Below, in pieces: positions 25,415-34,543 of a DNA stretch of 64,000 nt. How positions within the stretch are numbered: position 1 is the stretch's first letter; each line of letters begins with the position of its first letter. The translations under genes and the position numbers were made by a program. This DNA is from Streptomyces tibetensis (lineage in GTDB: Bacteria > Actinomycetota > Actinomycetes > Streptomycetales > Streptomycetaceae): assembly GCF_007655005.1 (NCBI RefSeq), contig NZ_SZVW01000006.1, positions 355,523 through 419,522 on the forward strand, in the 5' to 3' direction. Below the pieces are notes generated by a model, which worked only from the letters and a program-made list of their open reading frames with translations, ran no database searches and was not told the DNA's origin.

Positions 25415-26836
25415 CTAGCCCACCTTGCGGGCGAGGTCGTCCGCCAGCCCGTCCAGGACCGACTTCGCGCCCTTGCCCCCGTAGATCTCCTGGAGGGCCG
25501 CCGCCCAGCTGGTCGTCGCGTCGAAGAACTGCGCCTGCGGGGTGAACTGGATCTTCGTCTGGTCGACGACCGTCTCGAAGGTCTCCAGGAAGCCCGGCAG
25601 ATGCCGCATCTTGTCCTTGTACGCGGCGTCGTCCGCCACCGACTTGCGCACCGGGTCGATGTGGTTGTGGGTGATCGCGCTCCTGCGCAGGTGCTCCTTG
25701 CCGGTCGCCCACTGCAGGAACAGCCAACTGGCGCTCTTCTTCTTGCTCTTGGCGTTCATGCCGAGCGACCAGATCCACATGTTGGTGGCGAGCGACCCGC
25801 CTGGGCCCTTGGGTCCCGGGTGGAAGGCGATCTTCCCGGAGGCGGGGCTGGCGCCCTTCACCGCCTGGAAGTAGGCGGCCGTGTCGGCGTCGAACAGCAT
25901 CCCGGCCTTTTTCGCGCCCAGGTCGCTGGAGCACTGGTACCAGGTGTACGACGTCCAGGACGGCGGCCCGCCCTGCTTGACCATGCGGGCCCAGTCCTCG
26001 GTGAAGGCGACGGCCTCCGGGCTGTTCATGGCGGGGGTGAGCTTGCCGCCGTCGACCGTGAAGTCCTTCAGCCCGTTGCGGGCGTACATCGTCATGAAGC
26101 CCGGGTGGATGGTGGCCCAGCTCCTGGACCCGCGTACGGCGATCCCGTACATCCCGTCGAAACCGGCGCCCGGCGCCTTGCGCTTGATGGTCCCGGCGAG
26201 TTCGGTCAGCTCGTCGAAGGACTCGGCGGGTTTCACGCCGAGCTTCTTGAAGAGCTCGGTGTTGTAGGCGACGACGTTGGTCTCCCAGCCCCACGGCAGC
26301 GCGTACTGGCCGCCCCGGCCGAGCGGCGCGCCCGCCTTCAGGGACCACTGGTCGGCCTGGAGCAGGTTCGGGAAGAAGTCGGCCTGGTCCCATTCGGCGC
26401 CCGTCGCTGAGGAGTTGCGCATCCAGGGGCCGAGGTCCTCCAGCCAGTTCGGCGGCCCGTACTGCCACACCATGTACGCACCGAGCATGAAGACGTCGTA
26501 GGAGGCACGCCCGCTGGACAGGTCCACGGTGAGCTTGTCGAAGTAGTTGTCCTCGGGGAAGACGTCGTACTCGACCTTGATGCCGGTCTTCTCGGTGAAC
26601 GACTTGAGGTCGGCGATGAGGGCGTCCGTGTACGGGTGCTTGTTGAGCAGGGCCTTGACGGTGGTGCCCTTCTCCCGCTTCCAGTCGAAGGAACCGGTGA
26701 CGTCGTCCGCCGCGGACCCGTCGCCCTTGTCGTCGTTCCCGCCGAAACCGGCGCCGCAGGCCGTCAGTAACGGGGCCGCCGCCACCCCTGCGGCGAGGGC
26801 GAGGAAGCGCCGGCGGTCGTGCACGTGCGTGTCCAT
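25415..26836 (-). CDS. Sugar/polyol ABC transporter substrate-binding lipoprotein
   Basis: 473 residues from ATG 26836. GGAGG lies six bases upstream, and a longer in-frame ORF (ATG 26866) lacks this. The signal has RRRFLALAAGVAAAPLLTACG, a twin-arginine-like lipoprotein signal, so the protein is anchored outside the membrane and delivers ligand to the two permeases. The mature domain is a large extracellular binding protein of family 1 (VKALLNKHPYTDALIADLKSF, IKVEYDVFPEDNYFDKL). The ligand is unknown. As first gene of the ten-gene operon it lies next to the divergent promoter region with the 26869 palindrome. Confidence 0.93.
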   Translation of the reverse strand: MDTHVHDRRRFLALAAGVAAAPLLTACGAGFGGNDDKGDGSAADDVTGSFDWKREKGTTVKALLNKHPYTDALIADLKSFTEKTGIKVEYDVFPEDNYFDKLTVDLSSGRASYDVFMLGAYMVWQYGPPNWLEDLGPWMRNSSATGAEWDQADFFPNLLQADQWSLKAGAPLGRGGQYALPWGWETNVVAYNTELFKKLGVKPAESFDELTELAGTIKRKAPGAGFDGMYGIAVRGSRSWATIHPGFMTMYARNGLKDFTVDGGKLTPAMNSPEAVAFTEDWARMVKQGGPPSWTSYTWYQCSSDLGAKKAGMLFDADTAAYFQAVKGASPASGKIAFHPGPKGPGGSLATNMWIWSLGMNAKSKKKSASWLFLQWATGKEHLRRSAITHNHIDPVRKSVADDAAYKDKMRHLPGFLETFETVVDQTKIQFTPQAQFFDATTSWAAALQEIYGGKGAKSVLDGLADDLARKVG

Positions 26837-26858
26837 CCGTACCTCCGCGTGGAGCCTG

Positions 26859-26885
26859 GTTAACACGTCGAGTCGACTCGTTAAC
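26859..26885. promoter_or_regulatory. Palindromic candidate operator in the divergent promoter region
   Basis: CGAGTCGACTCG (26869-26880) is a perfect 12-bp palindrome. It is flanked by two self-palindromic GTTAAC boxes (26859-26864 and 26880-26885). The cluster lies 23 bp upstream of the binding-protein start and about 110 bp upstream of the divergent FGGY kinase. The operon's DeoR protein is the obvious candidate ligand. The site is seen directly; its function is inferred. Confidence 0.5.
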
Positions 26886-26992
26886 AGAGGGTGGAACGGC
26901 TGAAGTTGGGCGTCAATCCCTCGCGCACGGGAAAATATCGGGGCACAGTGAGAAGTTCACAGATCCGGCTGCGACGGCACGGGAGGTTCCGG

Positions 26993-28477
26993 ATGGTGAA
27001 CGACGGTGCGGACGAGGGTGCGGGCTGGCTGGGCATCGACCTGGGCACGCAGAGCGTCCGCGTGCTGCTCGTCACCGCCGACGGCACGGTCCTCGGCAGC
27101 GGCTCGGCCCCGCTGACGGGCCGGCGGGAGGGGGTGCGGCACGAGCAGGACCCGCTGCGGTGGTGGGCGGCGCTGTGCACGGCGTCCCGGGCGGCCCTCG
27201 GCTCCGCGCCCCCGGACCTGCCGGTCGGCGGCCTCGCGGTGTGCGGCACCTCCGGCACGGTCCTGCTGACCGACGGCTCGGGCCGCCCGGTGAGCCCCGC
27301 GCTGATGTACGACGACGGGCGGGCCAAGGCCGAAGCCTCGCGGGCCCGCGGGGCGGGGCTCGCCGTCCAGGACACCTGGGCGCTGCCGAAGGCGCTGTGG
27401 CTGCTCGGGGAGTACGGCGGCACCTCGCTGCGCCTGACGCACCAGCCCGACCTGATCGTCTCCCGGCTCACCGGCGAGCCGCCCCCGGCCGATTCCAGCC
27501 ATGCCCTGAAGACGGGCTACGACCTCGACGGCGACCGCTGGCCGGAGGCCGCCCTGACCGAACTGGGCGTTCCCGACGGCCTGTTGCCGAACGTCGTCCG
27601 CCCCGGGACGCGCCTCGGCGAGGTCTCCTCGGCCGCCGCCGGCGCCACTGGCATCCCCGCCGGCACACCGGTGCTCGCCGGCATGACCGACGGCTGCGCG
27701 GCTCAGATCGCGTCGGGCGCACTGCGGCCCGGCTCCTGGAACTCCGTGCTCGGCACCACGCTCGTGCTGAAGGGCGCCGCCCGCGACCCGGTCCGCGACC
27801 CCACCGGCGTGGTCTACAACCACCGCGCCCCGGACGGCACCTGGCTGCCAGGCGGGGCGTCGAGCGTCGGGGCTGGGGCACTCGCGGCGCGCTTCCCGGA
27901 CGCCGACCCGGCCGGCATGGACGCGCGGGCGGCCGCGTACGAGCCGTCCCGTGCGGTCGTCTACCCGCTGGTGTCACCGGGGGAGCGGTTCCCCTTCCGG
28001 GCGCCGGAGGCGACCCCGCTGATCCTGGGCGACCCCGCGGAGGACGCCGACCTGTGGGCCGCGCTGCTCCAGGGTGTCGGCTTCGCCGAGCGCCTGTGCC
28101 TGGACTACCTGCACCACCTCGGCGCCCCCCTGGACGGCCCGCTCACCTTCACCGGCGGCGGCGCCCGCAGCCCCTACTGGAACCAGCTGCGCGCCGACAT
28201 CCTGGGCCGCCCGGCCCGCGTCCCCGAGCAGACGGAACCGGCCCTGGGCATGGCGGCGCTCGCCGCGTACGGGGCGTCGGGGGCGGGTGCGCTCGCGGAC
28301 GTCGCCGAGCGCATGGTCCGCGTCCGGACCGTCGTCGAACCCCGCCCCGGCCGCACGGCCGCCTTCGCCGAGCCGTACGCGCGTCTCGTCGACGCCCTGC
28401 GGCACCGCGGCTGGCTGCCCGCCCCGGTCGCCGCGCACGCGCACGGCCGGCTGAACCGGGATACTTCCACCTCATGA
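26993..28477 (+). CDS. FGGY-family carbohydrate kinase (second copy)
   Basis: 494 residues from ATG 26993, six bases after GGGAGG (26981-26986). Longer in-frame extensions lack a ribosome site and read through basic low-complexity sequence. The phosphate loop WLGIDLGTQSVRVLLV, ALMYDDGRAKAEA and the C-terminal TGGGARSPYWNQLRADILG identify an FGGY kinase. It probably phosphorylates either the imported substrate or a downstream intermediate. The gene runs away from the transporter operon and shares its intergenic control region. It overlaps the histidine phosphatase gene by four bases (ATGA, 28474-28477). Confidence 0.92.
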   Translation: MVNDGADEGAGWLGIDLGTQSVRVLLVTADGTVLGSGSAPLTGRREGVRHEQDPLRWWAALCTASRAALGSAPPDLPVGGLAVCGTSGTVLLTDGSGRPVSPALMYDDGRAKAEASRARGAGLAVQDTWALPKALWLLGEYGGTSLRLTHQPDLIVSRLTGEPPPADSSHALKTGYDLDGDRWPEAALTELGVPDGLLPNVVRPGTRLGEVSSAAAGATGIPAGTPVLAGMTDGCAAQIASGALRPGSWNSVLGTTLVLKGAARDPVRDPTGVVYNHRAPDGTWLPGGASSVGAGALAARFPDADPAGMDARAAAYEPSRAVVYPLVSPGERFPFRAPEATPLILGDPAEDADLWAALLQGVGFAERLCLDYLHHLGAPLDGPLTFTGGGARSPYWNQLRADILGRPARVPEQTEPALGMAALAAYGASGAGALADVAERMVRVRTVVEPRPGRTAAFAEPYARLVDALRHRGWLPAPVAAHAHGRLNRDTSTS

Positions 28478-29097
28478 GTACGACCCTCCTGCTGGTCCGC
28501 CACGGACAGACCGTCTGGCACGCCGAGAACCGCTACGCCGGCATCAGCGACATCGACCTCACCGACACCGGCCGCACCCAGGCCGACGCCCTCGGCCGGT
28601 GGGCCGCCGCCCACCCCGTCGACGCGATCTGGACGTCCCCGCTGTCCCGGGCCGTCGCCACCGCCGAGCCCGCCTGCCGCGCCCTCGGCCTCACCCCCCA
28701 GAGCGAACCCCACCTGCGGGAATGCGACTTCGGGATCCTCGAAGGCCGTACGCTCGCCGAGTTCGAGGCCGAGGACCCCGAGTGGGCCGCGGCCTACCGG
28801 GCCGACCCGGTGGAGCACTCCTTCCCCGGCGCCGAGGACCCGCTGGCCGCGGCGGCCCGTGGCGTGAAAGCCCTGCGGGGCATCGCCGCCGCCCATCCCG
28901 GCGAACGTGTCCTGGTCGTCGCCCACAACACCCTGCTGCGGCTGGTGCTGTGCAGCCTGCTGTCGATCCCGGTGAGCGAGTACCGCAGAGTGCTCCCGCG
29001 GTTGCGGAACGCGGCGATCAGCGAACTGCGCATGAACCCCGACGGTTCCGCCGCACTCCTCTCACTCAATGTGCCGTGCGAGGCTCATGTGCCGTAG
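28474..29097 (+). CDS. Histidine phosphatase family protein (phosphoglycerate-mutase-like)
   Basis: 207 residues. The catalytic RHGQT motif is in LLLVRHGQTVWHAENRYAG, and the second His is in VVAHNTLLRLVL. SPLSRAVATAEP and ECDFGILEGRTLAEFE match the phosphatase branch (GpmB/CobC/PhoE-like) more than glycolytic mutase. It removes phosphate from small molecules. Translational coupling to an FGGY kinase suggests it acts on the same sugar phosphate, for example as a safety valve or to make a free sugar acid, but that is inference. Confidence 0.9.
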   Translation: MSTTLLLVRHGQTVWHAENRYAGISDIDLTDTGRTQADALGRWAAAHPVDAIWTSPLSRAVATAEPACRALGLTPQSEPHLRECDFGILEGRTLAEFEAEDPEWAAAYRADPVEHSFPGAEDPLAAAARGVKALRGIAAAHPGERVLVVAHNTLLRLVLCSLLSIPVSEYRRVLPRLRNAAISELRMNPDGSAALLSLNVPCEAHVP

Positions 29098-29109
29098 CAC
29101 CATGGGCAC

Positions 29110-29886
29110 ATGACGCAGATCGACACGTCGGTGCCGCACTCGGCCCGGATCTGGAACTACTGGCTGGGCGGCAAGGACAACTACCCGGTGGACGAGGCGG
29201 CCGGTGACGCGTACACCGCCGTCTTCCCCGGCATCGTCACCATCGCCCGCAGCAGCCGCGCCTTCCTGGGCCGCAGCATCCGGTACCTCGTCCAGGAGGC
29301 CGGTGTGCGGCAGTTCCTCGACGTCGGCACCGGCCTGCCGACCGTCGACAACACCCATGAGGTGGCCCAGGGCCTGGCCCCCGAGGCGCGGATCGTCTAC
29401 GTGGACAACGACCCGCTGGTCCTCGCGCACGCCCGCGCCCTGCTCACCTCCACCCCCGAGGGCGCGACGGCCTACGAGCCCATCAGCCTCTTCGAGCCCG
29501 AGGAGGTCCTCGCGGCCGCCGGCAGGACCCTCGACCTCACCCGACCCACCGCCCTGATCCTCAGCGGCATCCTGGGCCACGTGGCCGACTACGACCAGGC
29601 CCGTGACCTGGTCCGCCGCCTCCTGGCCGGTCTGCCCTCCGGCAGTCACCTCTCCCTCAACGAGGGTTCCCGCGGCACGGATCCGGCCTACGAGCAGGCC
29701 CAGGACGCCTACAACGAGACGGGCGCGGTCCCGTACTTCCTGCGGCCGGTGGAGCAGATCGAGGCGTTCTTCGAGGGCCTGGAGCTGGTGGAGCCGGGCG
29801 TGGTCTCGGTGCCGCTGTGGCACCCCGAGCCGGGCGCGCCGACCGAGCCGATCGGCCAGCACGGCGGGCTGGGCCGCAAGCCGTAG
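29110..29886 (+). CDS. SAM-dependent methyltransferase, DUF574 (PF04672) family
   Basis: 258 residues. The start TSVPHSARIWNYWLGGKDNYPVDEAAG is the hallmark of the DUF574 family, which is greatly expanded in Streptomyces. The SAM site is QFLDVGTGLPT with acidic YVDNDPLV. The substrates are unknown for nearly all members. It follows the phosphatase gene after 12 bp and may be read through from it, though a CACATG start context could also be leaderless. A strong hairpin closes the gene. Confidence 0.92.
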   Translation: MTQIDTSVPHSARIWNYWLGGKDNYPVDEAAGDAYTAVFPGIVTIARSSRAFLGRSIRYLVQEAGVRQFLDVGTGLPTVDNTHEVAQGLAPEARIVYVDNDPLVLAHARALLTSTPEGATAYEPISLFEPEEVLAAAGRTLDLTRPTALILSGILGHVADYDQARDLVRRLLAGLPSGSHLSLNEGSRGTDPAYEQAQDAYNETGAVPYFLRPVEQIEAFFEGLELVEPGVVSVPLWHPEPGAPTEPIGQHGGLGRKP

Positions 29887-29895
29887 CGCGCCCAT

Positions 29896-29934
29896 GGGAA
29901 ACCCCCGCGAGTCACGTCCTCGCGGGGGTTTCCC
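29896..29934. terminator. Bidirectional terminator between the DUF574 gene and sodF
   Basis: A perfect 16-bp inverted repeat (29896-29911 with 29919-29934) with a seven-base loop, lying between two converging genes. AAA and TTT runs within the stem suit both directions. Confidence 0.85.
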
Positions 29935-29996
29935 TTCCTCCGCCTGCCGTGCGTGAAAGGTGAGAAGACGATCACGAGGCAGGACGCTTCAGGGCC

Positions 29997-30644
29997 TCAG
30001 GGGGCCAGCAGCAGCACATCCGCCCGGGACCTGGCGGCCTCGTAACGCCGCGCCACGTCCTGCCAGTTGACGACCTGCCACATCGCCTCGATGAAGTCGA
30101 CCTTCTGGTTCTTGTACTGCAGGTAGAAGGCGTGCTCCCAGGCGTCGAAGACCAGGATCGGGGTGGCGCCCTGGCCGACGTTGCCCTGGTGGTCGTAGAC
30201 CTGCTCCACGATCAGCCGCCCGCTCAGCGGCTCGTAGGCCAGCACGCCCCAGCCCGAACCCTGCGTGGTCGCGGAGGCCTTGGTCAGCTGGGCCTTGAAG
30301 CCGGCGAACGACCCGAACGACTCGACGATGGCGTCGGCGAGCTCCCCCACACCGTCGGCGGCCAGCGGCTCACCGCCGCCGTCCTTGGGGCCGGTCATGT
30401 TCTGCCAGTAGATGCTGTGCAGGATGTGCCCGGACAGGTGGAAGGCCAGGTTCTTCTCCAGCCCGTTGATCGAACCCCACGTCTCCTTGTCCCGCGCCTC
30501 GGCAAGCTGCTCCAGCGTGTCGTTGGCACCCTTCACATAGGCGGCGTGGTGCTTGTCGTGATGCAGCTCGATGATCTCGGGGCTGATCACGGGCGCGAGC
30601 GCGGAGTAGTCGTAGGGCAGTTCAGGCAGCGTGTAGACGGGCAT
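29997..30644 (-). CDS. sodF: Superoxide dismutase, Fe (SodF) type
   Basis: 215 residues. It dismutes superoxide in the cytoplasm. The Fe/Mn ligands are all present: His28 in [10 protein letters not shown], His76 in HILHSIYW, and Asp167 and His171 in [11 protein letters not shown]. In Streptomyces the Fe enzyme is made when nickel is scarce and is repressed by the Nur regulator when nickel is available. A perfect Nur box lies at 30671-30687, 26 bp upstream of the start, so that control very probably applies here. GGGGATCC precedes ATG 30644. The gene is monocistronic with a bidirectional terminator downstream. Confidence 0.95.
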   Translation of the reverse strand: MPVYTLPELPYDYSALAPVISPEIIELHHDKHHAAYVKGANDTLEQLAEARDKETWGSINGLEKNLAFHLSGHILHSIYWQNMTGPKDGGGEPLAADGVGELADAIVESFGSFAGFKAQLTKASATTQGSGWGVLAYEPLSGRLIVEQVYDHQGNVGQGATPILVFDAWEHAFYLQYKNQKVDFIEAMWQVVNWQDVARRYEAARSRADVLLLAP

Positions 30645-30670
30645 GCGCGGGATCCCCTCCGGACCTCTTA

Positions 30671-30687
30671 TTGCAAATAGCTTGCAA
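30671..30687 (-). promoter_or_regulatory. Nur (nickel-uptake regulator) box of sodF
   Basis: TTGCAAATAGCTTGCAA is TTGCAA-N5-TTGCAA, identical to the published Nur box consensus (tTGCaa-N5-ttGCAA) of Streptomyces coelicolor. It sits where the sodF core promoter is expected, so Ni-Nur binding should block transcription. Confidence 0.88.
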
Positions 30688-30734
30688 CTGCACGCTAGCA
30701 GCAGAAGAGCTCCGGTGGGGGTCCGGGCACGCGA

Positions 30735-30763
30735 AAGGCCCCCGCGTGTGTCGCGGGGGCCTT
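30735..30763 (-). terminator. Terminator of the amino-acid permease gene
   Basis: A perfect 12-bp stem AAGGCCCCCGCG/CGCGGGGGCCTT with a five-base loop, 15 bp beyond the permease stop. It separates the permease transcript from the sodF promoter. Confidence 0.8.
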
Positions 30764-30777
30764 CGGCGGTGGGCTTC

Positions 30778-32160
30778 CTACTGCTTGGCGCGGGCCTTCT
30801 GCCACGCGTACCCGACCGCGGCCAGGACCAGGATCATCCCGCCCGTCGAATACAGCTGCACCCGCGTGTCCGGCTCCCGGGCCATCAGGACGAAGACCGC
30901 GGCCATACCGGCCAGGGCGACCCAGGTCAGCCACGGGAACGCCCACATGCGCACGGCCAGCTTCTCGGGTGCCTCGCGCTCCAGGCGGCGGCGCAGGCGC
31001 AGCTGTGAGACGGCGATGAAGATCCAGACGACCAGGATCACCGCGCCGATCATGTTCAGCAGCCAGGCGAACACGTCGTTCGGCCGCCAGTAACTCAGCA
31101 GCACGCACGCGAACCCGAACACCGAGGACGCCAGCACGGCGATCCGCGGCACCCCGCCCGAGACCCGGCCGAGCCCCTTCGGGCCCTGCCCACGCTCCAC
31201 CAGCGAGTAGGCGATGCGGGAGGCGCCGTAGACGTTGGCGTTCATGGCGGACAGCAGGGCCACCAGGACGACCACGTTCATCAGCTGGCCGGCCCCGGGG
31301 ATGCCGAGCTCGTCGAGGGCGGCGACGTACGGGCCCTTCTCGACGACCGCCTCGGAGTCCCAGGGGACGAGCGTGACGATGACGGCCATCGAGCCGATGT
31401 AGAACAGCGCGATGCGCCACATCGCCGTGCGGACGGCGCTCGCGACGCCCTTGACGGGGTTCTCCGACTCGGCCGCCGCGATGGTGACCGTCTCCAGGCC
31501 GCCGTAGGCGAAGACCGAGGCGAGCAGGCCGATGACCAGGCCCTCACCGCCGTTCGGCAGGAAGTCCGTGAGGTGGCTCGCGCCGGGGGAGTCCGTGCCG
31601 GGCAGGACCCCGAGGATCGCCAGGACGCCGAGCACCAGGAACAGGGTGATGGCGCCGACCTTCAGCGCCGCGAACCAGAACTCGAACTCGCCGAAGTTCT
31701 TCACGGCGGCCAGGTTCGTGGCGCAGAAGACCACCATGAACAGCGCCACCCATGCCCACTCCGGCGTGCCCGGAAGCCAGCCGGTGACGATCTTCGCGGC
31801 GCCGATGCCCTCCAGGCCGACGGCCGTGCAGAGCAGCACCCAGAAGGACCAGCCGGCGGTGAATCCCGCCCAGGGGCCGATCGCCCGCTCGGCGTGTGCC
31901 GAGAACGACCCCGACGAGGGATACGCGGCCGACATCTCGCCGAGCATCCGCATCACCAGCATCACGAGGGCGCCGGAGAGGGCGTAGGCGACCACGATCG
32001 AGGGACCGGCCGCGGCGATACCGGCACCGGAGCCGACGAACAGACCGGCCCCGATCACCCCACCGAGGGCGATCATCGACAGGTGGCGCTGCTTCAGGCC
32101 GTGGGAGAGGGAGACGTCGTCCGCGCTGGGCGGCGTCCCCGGGGTGGTGCTGCTGGGCAT
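30778..32160 (-). CDS. Amino-acid permease (APC family)
   Basis: 460 residues, about twelve membrane segments. The N-terminal [24 protein letters not shown] and [26 protein letters not shown] are signatures of the amino-acid transporter branch that includes GABA, lysine, proline and aromatic permeases. It is a proton-coupled importer; the substrate cannot be assigned. It shares these motifs with the permease at 42945, so the window holds two paralogues. The ATG at 32160 has only a weak ribosome site (AGGACGAG). It is transcribed alone between sodF and the TauD-like gene. Confidence 0.9.
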   Translation of the reverse strand: MPSSTTPGTPPSADDVSLSHGLKQRHLSMIALGGVIGAGLFVGSGAGIAAAGPSIVVAYALSGALVMLVMRMLGEMSAAYPSSGSFSAHAERAIGPWAGFTAGWSFWVLLCTAVGLEGIGAAKIVTGWLPGTPEWAWVALFMVVFCATNLAAVKNFGEFEFWFAALKVGAITLFLVLGVLAILGVLPGTDSPGASHLTDFLPNGGEGLVIGLLASVFAYGGLETVTIAAAESENPVKGVASAVRTAMWRIALFYIGSMAVIVTLVPWDSEAVVEKGPYVAALDELGIPGAGQLMNVVVLVALLSAMNANVYGASRIAYSLVERGQGPKGLGRVSGGVPRIAVLASSVFGFACVLLSYWRPNDVFAWLLNMIGAVILVVWIFIAVSQLRLRRRLEREAPEKLAVRMWAFPWLTWVALAGMAAVFVLMAREPDTRVQLYSTGGMILVLAAVGYAWQKARAKQ

Positions 32161-32279
32161 GGGCGCGACTCGTCCTATGCGTGAGAGGCGTACGAGGCAA
32201 AAACGCCGCCAGTCTCGGATGCCTCTCCGCCCGACGGAGAGGCATCCCACCATGTGGACTGTCGTGTCGCTCTGTGTGG

Positions 32280-33173
32280 CTAGGCGGCGACCGGTGTGTA
32301 GTGCGAGGCGTCGCCCTCGATGGAGTAGCTCTCCTTGCCCTCGATGCCCACGGGGATGTCCCCGGCGACGGTCACCCGGTGCAGGCGCCGGGGCAGGCCG
32401 TCGTAGTTGTCGACGGCGTAGTGCTGGGTGATGCGGTTGTCGAACAGGACGAGCTGGTTCGGCGACCAGCGGTGGCGCAAGAGGTTCTCCGGCCGGGTGA
32501 CGTACGCCTGGAGCAGGTCCAGGATCTTGCGCGACTCGCCCGCCGACAGGCCCACGATCCGCTGGGCGAAACCGCCGATGAACAGCCCGCGCTCGCCCGT
32601 CAGCGGATGGACGCGGACCACCGGGTGGACCGTGCGGTACTTGATCGAGGTGAACTGGGCGCGCCGGGCGGCCTGCTCCTCGTCGACGTCCTCCTCGGCG
32701 ACGGCGTAGTCGTAGTCGTTGGTGTGCTCGGCCCACAGGCTGTCGGCGAGGCTCCGCAGCGACGCGGGCAGGTTGCGGTAGGCGGCGGCCGAGCTGGCGA
32801 TCAGCGTCTCGCCGCCGTACGGCGGGATCGTGATGCTGCGCAGGGTGCTGGCCTGCGGCGGGTTGAGGACGAAGGTGACGTCGGTGTGCCAGTTGTTGGC
32901 GGCCCGGCCCCGCTCGCTGTCGACGGGCAGCACGTTCGGGGCGCCGTCCACGGCCGACACCGTCGAGTGGGCGGTGGTGATGTCGCCGAAGTGGCCGGCG
33001 AAGGCCTGCTGGCCCGCGTCGTCCAGGCCCTCCGCGTCGAAGACCAGGGCCTTGTGGGCGTTGAGCGCGTCCCGCAGGGCGGTGGAGGTCTCCTGGCCGA
33101 GGGGCTTGGTGATGTCGACGCCCTCGACGCGGGCGCCGATGTGCGCGGTGACCTTGTGGATCTCGATGGCCAT
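32280..33173 (-). CDS. TauD/TfdA-family 2-oxoglutarate Fe(II) dioxygenase
   Basis: 297 residues. The iron triad is visible: H-x-D in NNWHTDVTFV and a distal His in RLHRVTVAGD, with the 2-oxoglutarate Arg at RRLHR. TauD-like enzymes oxidise the carbon beside a sulfonate or sulfate ester, releasing sulfite or sulfate. The gene lies 26 bp after the flavin monooxygenase and ends the organosulfur operon. Taurine, an alkyl sulfate or an alkanesulfonate are all possible substrates, so I give no gene symbol. Confidence 0.9.
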   Translation of the reverse strand: MAIEIHKVTAHIGARVEGVDITKPLGQETSTALRDALNAHKALVFDAEGLDDAGQQAFAGHFGDITTAHSTVSAVDGAPNVLPVDSERGRAANNWHTDVTFVLNPPQASTLRSITIPPYGGETLIASSAAAYRNLPASLRSLADSLWAEHTNDYDYAVAEEDVDEEQAARRAQFTSIKYRTVHPVVRVHPLTGERGLFIGGFAQRIVGLSAGESRKILDLLQAYVTRPENLLRHRWSPNQLVLFDNRITQHYAVDNYDGLPRRLHRVTVAGDIPVGIEGKESYSIEGDASHYTPVAA

Positions 33174-33199
33174 GACGGTTTCTTCCGGATGAGGGGGGG

Positions 33200-34543
33200 T
33201 CAGACGAGGGCGGGGATGATGACGTGCTGGTTGGCGGGGCGCGGGAGGCCGTAGCGCTCCCGCAGGGTGCGGCGGGCACTGCCGTACTCGGTGCGGAGCA
33301 GTCCGCGGGCGCGCAGTATCGGGACGACGTGGTCGACGAAGGCCTCCAGGCCGGACGGCAGCACCGCGGGCATGATGTTGAAGCCGTCCGCGGCGCCCGA
33401 CTCGAACCACAGCTCGATGGTGTCGGCGACCTGCTCGGGCGTCCCGGCGAAGGTGAGGTGCCCGCGTCCGCCGCCCAGCCGCCCGATCAGCTGCCGCACG
33501 GTGAGCCGGTCACGCCGGGCCAGCTCCACGACGAGCGTGTAGCGGCTCTTGGCGCCCTCGATGGCGCTCTCCGGCGGCAGGTCGGCGGGGAGCGGACCGT
33601 CCAGCTCCAGGGAGCCCGGGGCGAGTTGCAGCAGCCGCTCCAGGCGGTCCACGCCGTGCGCGTGCACGATGTGGTCCTCCAGGAGCCGCTCGTTGGCCAG
33701 CGCCTCGGCCTCCGTGGAGCCGATCACCGGGACGATGCCCGGCAGCACCTTGATGTGGTCGGCGTCCCGGCCGGCCGCGACCGTCCGGGCCTTGAGATCG
33801 GCGTAGAAGGCCCGCGCGTCCTCGATGGTCTGCTGGGCGGTGAACACGGCCTCCGCGTAGCGCGCGGCGAACCGCTTGCCGTCCTCGGAGGAGCCCGCCT
33901 GCACGAGCAGCGGGTAACCCTGGGGCGTGCGGGGCACGTTCAGCGCCCCCTCGACGCTGAAGTAGCGGCCCTGGTGCCGGGGCGGGTGGATCTTCGCGTC
34001 GTCGCCCCACACGCCCGCCTCCTTGTCGGCGACGATCGCGTCGTCCTCCCAGCTGTCCCACAGCTTCAGCGCCACGTCGAGGAACTCGGCGGCCCGCGCG
34101 TACCGCTCGGCGTGCGCCGGTTCGGCGTCCAGACCGAAGTTGCGGGCGGCCTCGGCACCGGCGGTGGTGACGATGTTCCAGCCCGCCCGGCCGCCGCTGA
34201 GGTGGTCCAGCGTGGCGAACTTCCGGGCCAGGTTGTACGGCGAGTTGTACGACGTGGAGGCCGTGGCGATCAGGCCGATGTGCTCGGTCGCCGTCGCCAG
34301 GGCGGTCAGCAGGGTGATCGGCTCCAGCGCCCCGGCGGGCCGCTGTTGCACGCTGTTCCACAGCTGCGGGCCGTCGGCGAGGAACAGCGAGTCGAAGGTG
34401 CCGCGCTCGGCGATCCGGGCGAGCCGTACGTAGTGGGCCAGGTCCACATGCGCGTACGGGTCGCTCTCCGGCAGCCGCCACGACGCCTCGTGGTGACCGG
34501 TGTTCATCAGGAACGCGTTGAGGTGGAGCTGTCTGCGGGTCAT
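33200..34543 (-). CDS. NtaA/SnaA/DszA-family flavin-dependent monooxygenase
   Basis: 447 residues, luciferase-like fold. The family signature includes LNAFLMNTGHHEASWRLP, LATATEHIGLIATASTSYN, PYNLARKFATLDHLSGGRAGWNIVTT and VQAGSSEDGKRFAARYAEAVF. These two-component enzymes use FMNH2 from a separate reductase and include DszA (sulfone cleavage) and NtaA. In an ABC-transporter operon with a TauD-like enzyme, release of sulfur from an organic sulfone or sulfonate is the likely role. No flavin reductase gene is adjacent, so reduced flavin must come from elsewhere. The start overlaps the ATPase stop (ATGA, 34540-34543). Confidence 0.9.
   Translation of the reverse strand: MTRRQLHLNAFLMNTGHHEASWRLPESDPYAHVDLAHYVRLARIAERGTFDSLFLADGPQLWNSVQQRPAGALEPITLLTALATATEHIGLIATASTSYNSPYNLARKFATLDHLSGGRAGWNIVTTAGAEAARNFGLDAEPAHAERYARAAEFLDVALKLWDSWEDDAIVADKEAGVWGDDAKIHPPRHQGRYFSVEGALNVPRTPQGYPLLVQAGSSEDGKRFAARYAEAVFTAQQTIEDARAFYADLKARTVAAGRDADHIKVLPGIVPVIGSTEAEALANERLLEDHIVHAHGVDRLERLLQLAPGSLELDGPLPADLPPESAIEGAKSRYTLVVELARRDRLTVRQLIGRLGGGRGHLTFAGTPEQVADTIELWFESGAADGFNIMPAVLPSGLEAFVDHVVPILRARGLLRTEYGSARRTLRERYGLPRPANQHVIIPALV

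Noticed and set aside
33200..34543. Calling the flavin enzyme ssuD
   Set aside because: Its motifs and length (447 residues) fit the NtaA/SnaA/DszA family, not the shorter SsuD alkanesulfonate monooxygenase.
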